NCBI GenBank assembly: GCA_943737045.1
Contig: CALSFV010000104.1
Span: forward strand, 62,001 to 126,000
DNA: 64,000 nucleotides
Direction of reading: 5' to 3'
Origin: Parapristionchus giblindavisi
Taxonomy: Eukaryota; Nematoda; Chromadorea; Rhabditida; Diplogasteridae
The notes beneath the pieces are model-generated. The model did not search any database. It saw only the letters and a list, made by a program, of their open reading frames with translations, and was not told the origin of the DNA. Numbering within the stretch: the stretch's first letter is position 1; every line of letters begins with the position of its first letter. This document shows, one piece after another, positions 38,500 to 50,798 of this stretch. The translations under genes were made by a program, and so were the position numbers.

Positions 38500-39118
38500 T
38501 ATCACAGCTCGACATGACCTGAAGTGTGTCTCATTCAGAATTTTTTCCTCTTTCACATTGTATATTACTCGATAAGTATCATTGACAATTAGACTTGTAA
38601 CGAATTATTTTGTACCAAAAACAGAGAGTATTGAAAGATAAATTTACATATTGGCCGTACTGACCACTTTGAAATAGTTTATTTTATTCAGAATTTTTCG
38701 CTCTTTCATTTGGTATATGACACGATAGGTTTCATTTTCATTTTCATATTTCTCAAGTTATCTTGATCAAATCAGAGTAAAAGCTACTTTTGTTCTTCGG
38801 TCATTATAGCAGCAGGAAATAATTACAGCTCGACATGACCTGAAGTGTGTCTCATTCAGAATTTTTTCCTCTTTCACATTGTATATTACTCGATAAGTAT
38901 CATTGACAATTAGACTTGTAACGAATTATTTTGTACCAAAAACAGAGAGTATTGAAAGATAAATTTACATATTGGCCGTACTGACCACTTTGAAATAGTT
39001 TATCTTATTCAGAATTTTTCGCTCTTTCATTTGGTATATGACACGATAGGTTTCATTTTCATTTTCATATTTCTCAAGTTATCTTGATCAAATCAGAGTA
39101 AAAGCTACTTTTGTACTT

Positions 39119-39126
39119 CGGTAAAA
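39119..39126. repeat. Unit with 15-bp deletion, site 2
   Basis: The same deletion as at 38492, exactly 627 bp later (321 + 306). A two-unit block has been duplicated. Confidence 0.9.
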
Positions 39127-39744
39127 TATCACAGCTCGACAAGACCTGAAGTGTGTCTCATTCAGAATTTTTTCCTCTTTCATATAGTATATTACTCGAT
39201 AAGTATCATTGACTATTAGACTTGTAACGAATTATTTTGTACCAAAAACAGAGAGTATTGAAAGATAAATTTACATATTGGCCGTACTGACCACTTTGAA
39301 ATAGTTTATCTTATTCAGAATTTTTCGCTCTTTCATTTGGTATATGACACGATAGGTTTCATTTTCATTTTCATATTTCTCAAGTTATCTTGATCATATC
39401 AGAGTAAAAGCTACTTTTGTACTTCGGTCATTATAGCAGCAGGAAAATATTACAGCTCGACATGACCTGAAGTGAGTCTCATTCAGAATTTTTTCCTCTT
39501 TCACATAGTATATTACTCGATAAGTATCATTGACAATTAGACTTGTAAGAATTATTTTGTACCAAAAACAGAGAGTATTGAAAGATAAATTTACATATTG
39601 GCCGTACTGACCACTTTGAAATAGTTTATCTTATTCAGAATTTTTCGCTCTTTCATTTGGTATATGACACGATAGGTTTCATTTTCATTTTCATATTTCT
39701 CAAGTTATCTTGATCATATCAGAGTAAAAGCTACTTTTGTACTT

Positions 39745-39752
39745 CGGTAAAA
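39745..39752. repeat. Unit with 15-bp deletion, site 3
   Basis: The same deletion again, 626 bp after site 2. The one-base difference is the missing C in GTAAGAATT near 39548. Confidence 0.88.
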
Positions 39753-42030
39753 TATCACAGCTCGACATGACCTGAAGTGTGTCTCATTCAGAATTTTTTC
39801 GTCTTTCACATAGTATATCACTCGATAAGTATCATTGACAATTAGACTTGTAACGAATTATTTTGTACCAAAAACAGAGAGCATTGAAAGATATATTTAC
39901 ATATTGGCCGTACTGACCACTTTGAAATAGTTTATCTTATTCAGAATTTTTCGCTCTTTCATTTGTTATATGACACGATAGATTTCATTTTCATTTTCAT
40001 ATTTCTCAAGTTATCTTGATCATATCAGAGTAAAAGCTACTTCTGTACTTCGGTCATTATAGCAGCAGGAAAATATTACAGCTCGACATGACCAGAATTG
40101 TGTCTCATTCAGAATTTTTTCCTCTTTCATATAGTATATTACTCGATAAGTATCATTGACAATTAGACTTGTAACGAATTATTTTGTACCAAAAACAGAG
40201 AGTATTGAAAGATAAATTTACATATTGGCCGTACTGACCACTTTGGAATAGTCTATCTTATTCAGAATTTTTCGCTCTTTCATTTGGTATATGACACGAT
40301 AGGTTTCATTTTCATTTTCATATTTCTCAAGTTATCTTGATCATATCAGAGTAAAAGCTACTTTTGTACTTCGGTCATTATAGCAGCAGTGAAATATCAC
40401 AGCTCGACATGACCTGAAGTGTGTCTCATTCAGAATTTTTTCCTCTTTCACATAGTATATTACTCGATAAGTATCATTGACAATTAGACTTGTAACGAAT
40501 TATTTTGTACCAAAAACAGAGAGTATTGAAAGATAAATTTACATATTGGCCGTACTGACCACTTTGAAATAGTTTATCTTATTCAGAATTTTTCGCTCTT
40601 TCATTTGGTATATGACACGATAGGTTTCATTTTCATTTTCATATTTCTCAAGTTATCTTGATCATATCAGAGTAAAAGCTACTTTTGTACTTCGGTCATT
40701 ATAGCAGCAGTAAAATATCACAGCTCTAGATGACCTGAAGTGTGTCTCATTCAGAATTTTTCCTCTTTCACATAATATATTACTCGATAAGTATCATTGA
40801 CAATTAGACTTGTAACGAATTATTTTGTACCAAAAACAGAGAGTATTGAAAGATAAATTTACATATTGGCCGTACTGACCACTTTGAAATAGTCTATCTT
40901 ATTCAGAATTTTTCGCTCTTTCATTTGGTATATGACACGATAGGTTTCATTTTCATTTTCATATTTCTCAAGTTATCTTGATCAAATCAGAGTAAAAGCT
41001 ACTTCTGTACTTCGGTCATTATAGCAGCAGTAAAATATTACAGCTCGACATGACCTGAAGTGTGTCTCATTCAGAATTTTTTCCTCTTTCACATAGTATA
41101 TCACTCGATAAGTATCATTGACAATTAGACTTGTAACGAATTATTTTGTACCAAAAACAGAGAGCATTGAAAGATAAATTTACATATTGGCCGTACTGAC
41201 CACTTTGAAATTGTCTATCTTATTCAGAATTTTTCGCTCTTTCTTTTGGTATATGACACGGTAGGTTTCATTTTCATTTTCATATTTCTCAAGTTATCTT
41301 GATCATATCAGAGTAAAAGCTACTTTTGTACTTCGGTCATTATAGCAGCAGTAAAATATCACAGCTCGACATGACCTGAAGTGTGTCTCATTGAGAATTT
41401 TTTTCTCTTTCATATAGTATATTACTCGATAAGTATCATTGACAATTAGACTTGTAACGAATTATTTTGTACCAAAAACAGAGAGTATTGAAAGATAAAT
41501 TTACATATTGGCCGTACTGACCACTTTGATATAGTTTATCTTATTCAGAATTTTTCGCTCTTTCATTTGGTATATGACACGATAGGTTTCATTTTCATTT
41601 TCATATTTCTCAAGTTATCTTGATCATATCAGAGTAAAAGCTACTTTTGTACTTCGGTCATTATAGCAGCAGTAAAATATCACAGCTCGACATGACCTGA
41701 AGTGTGTCTCATTCAGAATTTTTTCCTCTTTCATATAGTATATTACTCGATAAGTATCATTGACAATTAGACTTGTAACGAATTATTTTGTACCAAAAAC
41801 AGAGAGTATTGAAAGATAAATTTACATATTGGCCGTACTGACCACTTTGAAATAGTCTATATTATTCAGAATTTTTCGCTCTTTCATTTGGTATATGACA
41901 CGATAGGTTTCATTTTCATTTTCATATTTCTCAAGTTATCTTGATCATATCAGAGTAAAAGCTACTTTTGTACTTCGGTCATTATAGCAGCAGTAAAATA
42001 TCACAGCTCGACATGACCTGAAGTGTGTCT

Positions 42031-42198
42031 CATTCAGAATTTTTCGCTCTTTCATTTGGTATATGACACGATAGGTTTCAGTTTCATTTTCATATTTCTC
42101 AAGTTATCTTGATCATATCAGAGTAAAAGCTACTTTTGTACTTCGGTCATTATAGCAGCAGTAAAATATCACAGCTCTAGATGACCTGAAGTGTGTCT
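42031..42198. repeat. Half-length satellite unit 1 (168 bp)
   Basis: After CTGAAGTGTGTCTCATTCAGAATTTTT (the start of half A) the sequence continues as half B (CGCTCTTTCATTTGG). Half A is otherwise missing. The switch lies inside the shared ATTCAGAATTTTT. Followed by GGTTTCAGTTTCAT and CTCTAGATGACC. Confidence 0.92.
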
Positions 42199-42673
42199 CA
42201 TTCAGAATTTTTTTCCTCTTTCACATAGTATATCACTCGATAAGTATCATTGACAATTAGACTTGTAACGAATTATTTTGTACCAAAAACAGAGAGCATT
42301 GAAAGATAAATTTACATATTGGACGTACTGACCACTTTGAAATTGTCTATCTTATTCAGAATTTTTCGCTCTTTCTTTTGGTATATGACACGGTAGGTTT
42401 CATTTTCATTTTCATATTTCTCAAGTTATCTTGATCATATCAGAGTAAAAGCTACTTTTGTACTTCGGTCATTATAGCAGCAGTAAAATATCACAGCTCG
42501 ACATGACCTGAAGTGTGTCTCATTCAGAATTTTTTCCTCTTTCACATAGTATATTACTCGATAAGTATCATTGACAATTAGACTTGTAACGAATTATTTT
42601 GTACCAAAAACAGAGAGTATTGAAAGATAAATTTACATATTGGCCGTACTGACCACTTTGAAATAGTCTATAT

Positions 42674-44295
42674 TATTCAGAATTTTTCGCTCTTTCATTT
42701 GGTATATGACACGATAGGTTTCAGTTTCATTTTCATATTTCTCAAGTTATCTTGATCATATCAGAGTAAAAGCTACTTTTGTACTTCGGTCATTATAGCA
42801 GCAGTAAAATATCACAGCTCTAGATGACCTGAAGTGTGTCTCATTCAGAATTTTTTTCCTCTTTCACATAGTATATCACTCGATAAGTATCATTGACAAT
42901 TAGACTTGTAACGAATTATTTTGTACCAAAAACAGAGAGCATTGAAAGATAAATTTACATATTGGACGTACTGACCACTTTGAAATTGTCTATCTTATTC
43001 AGAATTTTTCGCTCTTTCTTTTGGTATATGACACGGTAGGTTTCATTTTCATTTTCATATTTCTCAAGTTATCTTGATCATATCAGAGTAAAAGCTACTT
43101 TTGTACTTCGGTCATTATAGCAGCAGTAAAATATCACAGCTCGACATGACCTGAAGTGTGTCTCATTCAGAATTTTTTCCTCTTTCACATAGTATATTAC
43201 TCGATAAGTATCATTGACAATTAGACTTGTAACGAATTATTTTGTACCAAAAACAGAGAGTATTGAAAGATAAATTTACATATTGGCCGTACTGACCACT
43301 TTGAAATAGTCTATATTATTCAGAATTTTTCGCTCTTTCATTTGGTATATGACACGATAGGTTTCATTTTCATTTTCATATTTCTCAAGTTATCTTGATC
43401 ATATCAGAGTAAAAGCTACTTTTGTACTTCGGTCATTATAGCAGCAGTAAAATATCACAGCTCGACATGACCTGAAGTGTGTCTCATTCAGAATTTTTCG
43501 CTCTTTCATTTGGTATATGACACGATAGGTTTCAGTTTCATTTTCATATTTCTCAAGTTATCTTGATCATATCAGAGTAAAAGCTACTTTTGTACTTCGG
43601 TCATTATAGCAGCAGTAAAATATCACAGCTCTAGATGACCTGAAGTGTGTCTCATTCAGAATTTTTTTCCTCTTTCACATAGTATATCACTCGATAAGTA
43701 TCATTGACAATTAGACTTGTAACGAATTATTTTGTACCAAAAACAGAGAGCATTGAAAGATAAATTTACATATTGGACGTACTGACCACTTTGAAATTGT
43801 CTATCTTATTCAGAATTTTTCGCTCTTTCTTTTGGTATATGACACGGTAGGTTTCATTTTCATTTTCATATTTCTCAAGTTATCTTGATCATATCAGAGT
43901 AAAAGCTACTTTTGTACTTCGGTCATTATAGCAGCAGTAAAATATCACAGCTCGACATGACCTGAAGTGTGTCTCATTCAGAATTTTTTCCTCTTTCACA
44001 TAGTATATTACTCGATAAGTATCATTGACAATTAGACTTGTAACGAATTATTTTGTACCAAAAACAGAGAGTATTGAAAGATAAATTTACATATTGGCCG
44101 TACTGACCACTTTGAAATAGTCTATATTATTCAGAATTTTTCGCTCTTTCATTTGGTATATGACACGATAGGTTTCATTTTCATTTTCATATTTCTCAAG
44201 TTATCTTGATCATATCAGAGTAAAAGCTACTTTTGTACTTCGGTCATTATAGCAGCAGTAAAATATCACAGCTCGACATGACCTGAAGTGTGTCT
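42674..44295. repeat. 811-bp higher-order repeat, two tandem copies
   Basis: Copies run 42674-43484 and 43485-44295. Each holds GGTTTCAGTTTC, CTCTAGATGACC, seven Ts before CCTC, TATCACTCG, GAGCATTG, GGACGTAC, AAATTGTC, TTTCTTTTGG with CGGTAGG, then plain CACATAG and CTATATT units. A 643-bp version lies at 42031-42673 and the start of another copy follows at 44296. Confidence 0.85.
43485..43652. repeat. Half-length satellite unit 2 (168 bp)
   Basis: The same A-to-B junction and the same downstream markers as the unit at 42031. It marks the start of one copy of the 811-bp repeat. Confidence 0.92.
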
Positions 44296-44463
44296 CATTC
44301 AGAATTTTTCGCTCTTTCATTTGGTATATGACACGATAGGTTTCAGTTTCATTTTCATATTTCTCAAGTTATCTTGATCATATCAGAGTAAAAGCTACTT
44401 TTGTACTTCGGTCATTATAGCAGCAGTAAAATATCACAGCTCTAGATGACCTGAAGTGTGTCT
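44296..44463. repeat. Half-length satellite unit 3 (168 bp)
   Basis: The same junction, 811 bp after unit 2 (168 + 322 + 321). Confidence 0.92.
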
Positions 44464-47400
44464 CATTCAGAATTTTTTTCCTCTTTCACATAGTATATCA
44501 CTCGATAAGTATCATTGACAATTAGACTTGTAACGAATTATTTTGTACCAAAAACAGAGAGCATTGAAAGATAAATTTACATATTGGACGTACTGACCAC
44601 TTTGAAATTGTCTATCTTATTCAGAATTTTTCGCTCTTTCTTTTGGTATATGACACGGTAGGTTTCATTTTCATTTTCATATTTCTCAAGTTATCTTGAT
44701 CATATCAGAGTAAAAGCTACTTTTGTACTTCGGTCATTATAGCAGCAGTAAAATATCACAGCTCGACATGACCTGAAGTGTGTCTCATTCAGAATTTTTT
44801 CCTCTTTCATATAGTATATTACTCGATAAGTATCATTGACAATTAGACTTGTAACGAATTATTTTGTACCAAAAACAGAGAGTATTGAAAGATAAATTTA
44901 CATATTGGCCGTACTGACCACTTTGAAATAGTTTATCTTATTCAGAATTTTTCGCTCTTTCATTTGGTATATGACACGATAGGTTTCATTTTCATTTTCA
45001 TATTTCTCAAGTTATCTTGATCAAATCAGAGTAAAAGCTACTTTTGTACTTCGGTCATTATAGCAGCAGTAAAATATCACAGCTCTAGATGACCTGAAGT
45101 GTGTCTCATTCAGAATTTTTTTCCTCTTTCATATAGTATATTACTCGATAAGTATCATTGACAATTAGACTTGTAACGAATTATTTTGTACCAAAAACAG
45201 AGAGTATTGAAAGATAAATTTACATATTGGCCGTACTGACCACTTTGAAATAGTCTATATTATTCAGAATTTTTCGCTCTTTCATTTGGTATATGACACG
45301 ATAGGTTTCATTTTCATTTTCATATTTCTCAAGTTATCTTGATCATATCAGAGTAAAAGCTACTTTTGTACTTCGGTCATTATAGCAGCAGTAAAATATC
45401 ACAGCTCGACATGACCTGAAGTGTGTCTCATTCAGAATGTTTCCTCTTTCATATAGTATATTACTCGATAAGTATCATTGACAATTAGACTTGTAACGAA
45501 TTATTTTGTACCAAAAACAGAGAGTATTGAAAGATAAATTTACATATTGGCCGTACTGACCACTTTGAAATAGTTTATCTTATTCAGAATTTTTCGCTCT
45601 TTCATTTGGTATATGACACGATAGGTTTCATTTTCATTTTCATATTTCTCAAGTTATCTTGATCATATCAGAGTAAAAGCTACTTTTGTACTTCGGTCAT
45701 TATAGCAGCAGTAAAATATCACAGCTCGACATGAACTGAAGTGTGTCTCATTGAGAATTTTTTCCTCTTTCATATAGTATATTACTCGATAAGTATCATT
45801 GACAACTAGACTTGTAACGAATTATTTTGTACCAAAAACAGAGAGTATTGAAAGATAAATTTACATATTGGCCGTACTGACCACTTTGAAATAGTTTATC
45901 TTATTCAGAATTTTTCGCTCTTTCATTTGGTATATGACACGATAGGTTTCATTTTCATTTTCATATTTCTCAAGTTATCTTGATCATATCAGAGTAAAAG
46001 CTACTTTTGTACTTCGGTCATTATAGCAGCAGTAAAATATCACAGCTCGACATGACCTGAAGTGTGTCTCATTCAGAATTTTTTCCTCTTTCATATAGTA
46101 TATTACTCGATAAGTATCATTGACAATTAGACTTGTAACGAATTATTTTGTACCAAAAACAGAGAGTATTGAAAGATAAATTTACATATTGGCCGTACTG
46201 ACCACTTTGAAATAGTTTATCTTATTCAGAATTTTTCGCTCTTTCATTTGGTATATGACACGATAGGTTTCATTTTCATTTTCATATTTCTCAAGTTATC
46301 TTGATCATATCAGAGTAAAAGCTACTTTTGTACTTCGGTCATTATAGCAGCAGTAAAATATCACAGCTCGACATGACCTGAAGTGTGTCTCATTCAGAAT
46401 TTTTTCCTCTTTCATATAGTATATTACTCGATAAGTATCATTGACAATTAGACTTGTAACGAATTATTTTGTACCAAAAACAGAGAGTATTGAAAGATAA
46501 ATTTACATATTGGCCGTACTGACCACTTTGAAATAGTCTATATTATTCAGAATTTTTCGCTCTTTCATTTGGTATATGACACGATAGGTTTCATTTTCAT
46601 TTTCATATTTCTCAAGTTATCTTGATCATATCAGAGTAAAAGCTACTTTTGTACTTCGGTCATTATAGCAGCAGTAAAATATCACAGCTCGACATGACCT
46701 GAAGTGTGTCTCATTGAGAATTTTTTTCTCTTTCATATAGTATATTACTCGATAAGTATCATTGACAATTAGACTTGTAACGAATTATTTTGTACCAAAA
46801 ACAGAGAGTATTGAAAGATAAATTTACATATTGGCCGTACTGACCACTTTGAAATAGTTTATCTTATTCAGAATTTTTCGCTCTTTCATTTGGTATATGA
46901 CACGATAGGTTTCATTTTCATTTTCATATTTCTCAAGTTATCTTGATCATATCAGAGTAAAAGCTACTTTTGTACTTCGGTCATTATAGCAGCAGTAAAA
47001 TATCACAGCTCGACATGACCTGAAGTGTGTCTCATTCAGAATTTTTTCCTCTTTCATATAGTATATTACTCGATAAGTATCATTGACAATTAGACTTGTA
47101 ACGAATTATTTTGTACCAAAAACAGAGAGTATTGAAAGATAAATTTACATATTGGCCGTACTGACCACTTTGAAATAGTCTATATTATTCAGAATTTTTC
47201 GCTCTTTCATTTGGTATATGACACGGTAGGTTTCATTTTCATTTTCATATTTCTCAAGTTATCTTGATCATATCAGAGTAAAAGCTACTTTTGTACTTCG
47301 GTCATTATAGCAGCAGTAAAATATCACAGCTCGACATGACCTGAAGTGTGTCTCATTGAGAATTTTTTTCTCTTTCATATAGTATATTACTCGATAAGTA

Positions 47401-47866
47401 TCATTGACAATTAGACTTGTAACGAATTATTTTGTACCAAAAACAGAGAGCATTGAAAGATAAATTTACATATTGGACGTACTGACCACTTTGAAATTGT
47501 CTATCTTATTCAGAATTTTTCGCTCTTTCATTTGGTATATGACACGATAGGTTTCATTTTCATTTTCATATTTCTCAAGTTATCTTGATCATATCAGAGT
47601 AAAAGCTACTTTTGTACTTCGGTCATTATAGCAGCAGTAAAATATCACAGCTCGACATGAACTGAAGTGTGTCTCATTGAGAATTTTTTCCTCTTTCATA
47701 TAGTATATTACTCGATAAGTATCATTGACAATTAGACTTGTAACGAATTATTTTGTACCAAAAACAGAGAGTATTGAAAGATAAATTTACATATTGGCCG
47801 TACTGACCACTTTGAAATAGTTTATCTTATTCAGAATTTTTCGCTCTTTCATTTGGTATATGACAC

Positions 47867-50798
47867 GATAGTTTTCATTTTCATTTTCATATTTCTCAAG
47901 TTATCTTGATCATATCAGAGTAAAAGCTACTTTTGTACTTCGGTCATTATAGCAGCAGTAAAATATCACAGCTCGACATGACCTGAAGTGTGTCTCATTC
48001 AGAATTTTTTCCTCTTTCATATAGTATATTACTCGATAAGTATCATTGACAATTAGACTTGTAACGAATTATTTTGTACCAAAAACAGAGAGTATTGAAA
48101 GATAAATTTACATATTGGCCGTACTGACCACTTTGAAATAGTCTATATTATTCAGAATTTTTCGCTCTTTCATTTGGTATATGACACGATAGGTTTCATT
48201 TTCATTTTCATATTTCTCAAGTTATCTTGATCATATCAGAGTAAAAGCTACTTTTGTACTTCGGTCATTATAGCAGCAGTAAAATATCACAGCTCGACAT
48301 GACCTGAAGTGTGTCTCATTCAGAATTTTTTCCTCTTTCATATAGTATATTACTCGATAAGTATCATTGACAATTAGACTTGTAACGAATTATTTTGTAC
48401 CAAAAACAGAGAGTATTGAAAGATAAATTTACATATTGGCCGTACTGACCACTTTGAAATAGTTTATCTTATTCAGAATTTTTCGCTCTTTCATTTGGTA
48501 TATGACACGATAGGTTTCATTTTCATTTTCATATTTCTCTAGTTATCTTGATCATATCAGAGTAAAAGCTACTTTTGTACTTCGGTCATTATAGCAGCAG
48601 TAAAATATCACAGCTCGACATGACCTGAAGTGTGTCTCATTGAGAATTTTTTTCTCTTTCATATAGTATATTACTCGATAAGTATCATTGACAATTAGAC
48701 TTGTAACGAATTATTTTGTACCAAAAACAGAGAGCATTGAAAGATAAATTTACATATTGGACGTACTGACCACTTTGAAATTGTCTATCTTATTCAGAAT
48801 TTTTCGCTCTTTCATTTGGTATATGACACGATAGGTTTCATTTTCATTTTCATATTTCTCAAGTTATCTTGATCATATCAGAGTAAAAGCTACTTTTGTA
48901 CTTCGGTCATTATAGCAGCAGTAAAATATCACAGCTCGACATGAACTGAAGTGTGTCTCATTGAGAATTTTTTCCTCTTTCATATAGTATATTACTCGAT
49001 AAGTATCATTGACAATTAGACTTGTAACGAATTATTTTGTACCAAAAACAGAGAGTATTGAAAGATAAATTTACATATTGGCCGTACTGACCACTTTGAA
49101 ATAGTCTATATTATTCAGAATTTTTCGCTCTTTCATTTGGTATATGACACGATAGGTTTCATTTTCATTTTCATATTTCTCAAGTTATCTTGATCATATC
49201 AGAGTAAAAGCTACTTTTGTACTTCGGTCATCTTGATCATATCAGAGTAAAAGCTACTTTTGTACTTCGGTCATTATAGCAGCAGTAAAATATCACAGCT
49301 CGACATGAACTGAAGTGTGTCTCATTGAGAATTTTTTCCTCTTTCATATAGTATATTACTCGATAAGTATCATTGACAATTAGACTTGTAACGAATTATT
49401 TTGTACCAAAAACAGAGAGTATTGAAAGATAAATTTACATATTGGCCGTACTGACCACTTTGAAATAGTTTATCTTATTCAGAATTTTTCGCTCTTTCAT
49501 TTGGTATATGACACGATAGTTTTCATTTTCATTTTCATATTTCTCAAGTTATCTTGATCATATCAGAGTAAAAGCTACTTTTGTACTTCGGTCATTATAG
49601 CAGCAGTAAAATATCACAGCTCGACATGACCTGAAGTGTGTCTCATTCAGAATTTTTTCCTCTTTCATATAGTATATTACTCGATAAGTATCATTGACAA
49701 TTAGACTTGTAACGAATTATTTTGTACCAAAAACAGAGAGTATTGAAAGATAAATTTACATATTGGCCGTACTGACCACTTTGAAATAGTCTATATTATT
49801 CAGAATTTTTCGCTCTTTCATTTGGTATATGACACGATAGGTTTCATTTTCATTTTCATATTTCTCAAGTTATCTTGATCATATCAGAGTAAAAGCTACT
49901 TTTGTACTTCGGTCATTATAGCAGCAGTAAAATATCACAGCTCGACATGACCTGAAGTGTGTCTCATTCAGAATTTTTTCCTCTTTCATATAGTATATTA
50001 CTCGATAAGTATCATTGACAATTAGACTTGTAACGAATTATTTTGTACCAAAAACAGAGAGTATTGAAAGATAAATTTACATATTGGCCGTACTGACCAC
50101 TTTGAAATAGTTTATCTTATTCAGAATTTTTCGCTCTTTCATTTGGTATATGACACGATAGGTTTCATTTTCATTTTCATATTTCTCTAGTTATCTTGAT
50201 CATATCAGAGTAAAAGCTACTTTTGTACTTCGGTCATTATAGCAGCAGTAAAATATCACAGCTCGACATGACCTGAAGTGTGTCTCATTGAGAATTTTTT
50301 TCTCTTTCATATAGTATATTACTCGATAAGTATCATTGACAATTAGACTTGTAACGAATTATTTTGTACCAAAAACAGAGAGCATTGAAAGATAAATTTA
50401 CATATTGGACGTACTGACCACTTTGAAATTGTCTATCTTATTCAGAATTTTTCGCTCTTTCATTTGGTATATGACACGATAGGTTTCATTTTCATTTTCA
50501 TATTTCTCAAGTTATCTTGATCATATCAGAGTAAAAGCTACTTTTGTACTTCGGTCATTATAGCAGCAGTAAAATATCACAGCTCGACATGAACTGAAGT
50601 GTGTCTCATTGAGAATTTTTTCCTCTTTCATATAGTATATTACTCGATAAGTATCATTGACAATTAGACTTGTAACGAATTATTTTGTACCAAAAACAGA
50701 GAGTATTGAAAGATAAATTTACATATTGGCCGTACTGACCACTTTGAAATAGTTTATCTTATTCAGAATTTTTCGCTCTTTCATTTGGTATATGACAC
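47867..50798. repeat. 5-unit higher-order repeat with GATAGTTTTC marker
   Basis: The rare GATAGTTTTC occurs at 47867, 49515 and 50799. The first spacing is 1648 bp (five units plus the 43-bp duplication), the second 1284 bp (four units). The rare TTCTCTAG inside domain V occurs at 48537 and 50185, also 1648 bp apart. The region is thus a recently amplified group of four to five units. Confidence 0.82.
49188..49273. repeat. 43-bp tandem duplication inside one unit
   Basis: TCTTGATCATATCAGAG through CTTCGGTCA (49188-49230) is repeated at once at 49231-49273 and found nowhere else in the window. It is confined to one of the copies of the surrounding 5-unit repeat, so it is younger than that amplification. 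Confidence 0.93.

Larger units (their letters stand above)
36863..40923. repeat. Satellite domain IV (units with 15-bp deletion and TTTATTTTATT)
   Basis: Units here carry TTTGTTCTTCGG, CACATTGTATA, GGAAATAATTAC and AGTTTATTTTATTC. Three units lack 15 bases after CTTCGGT and are 306 bp or slightly shorter. Single-base losses are also seen, at GTAAGAATT near 39548 and at AATTTTTCCTC near 40755. Confidence 0.78.
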
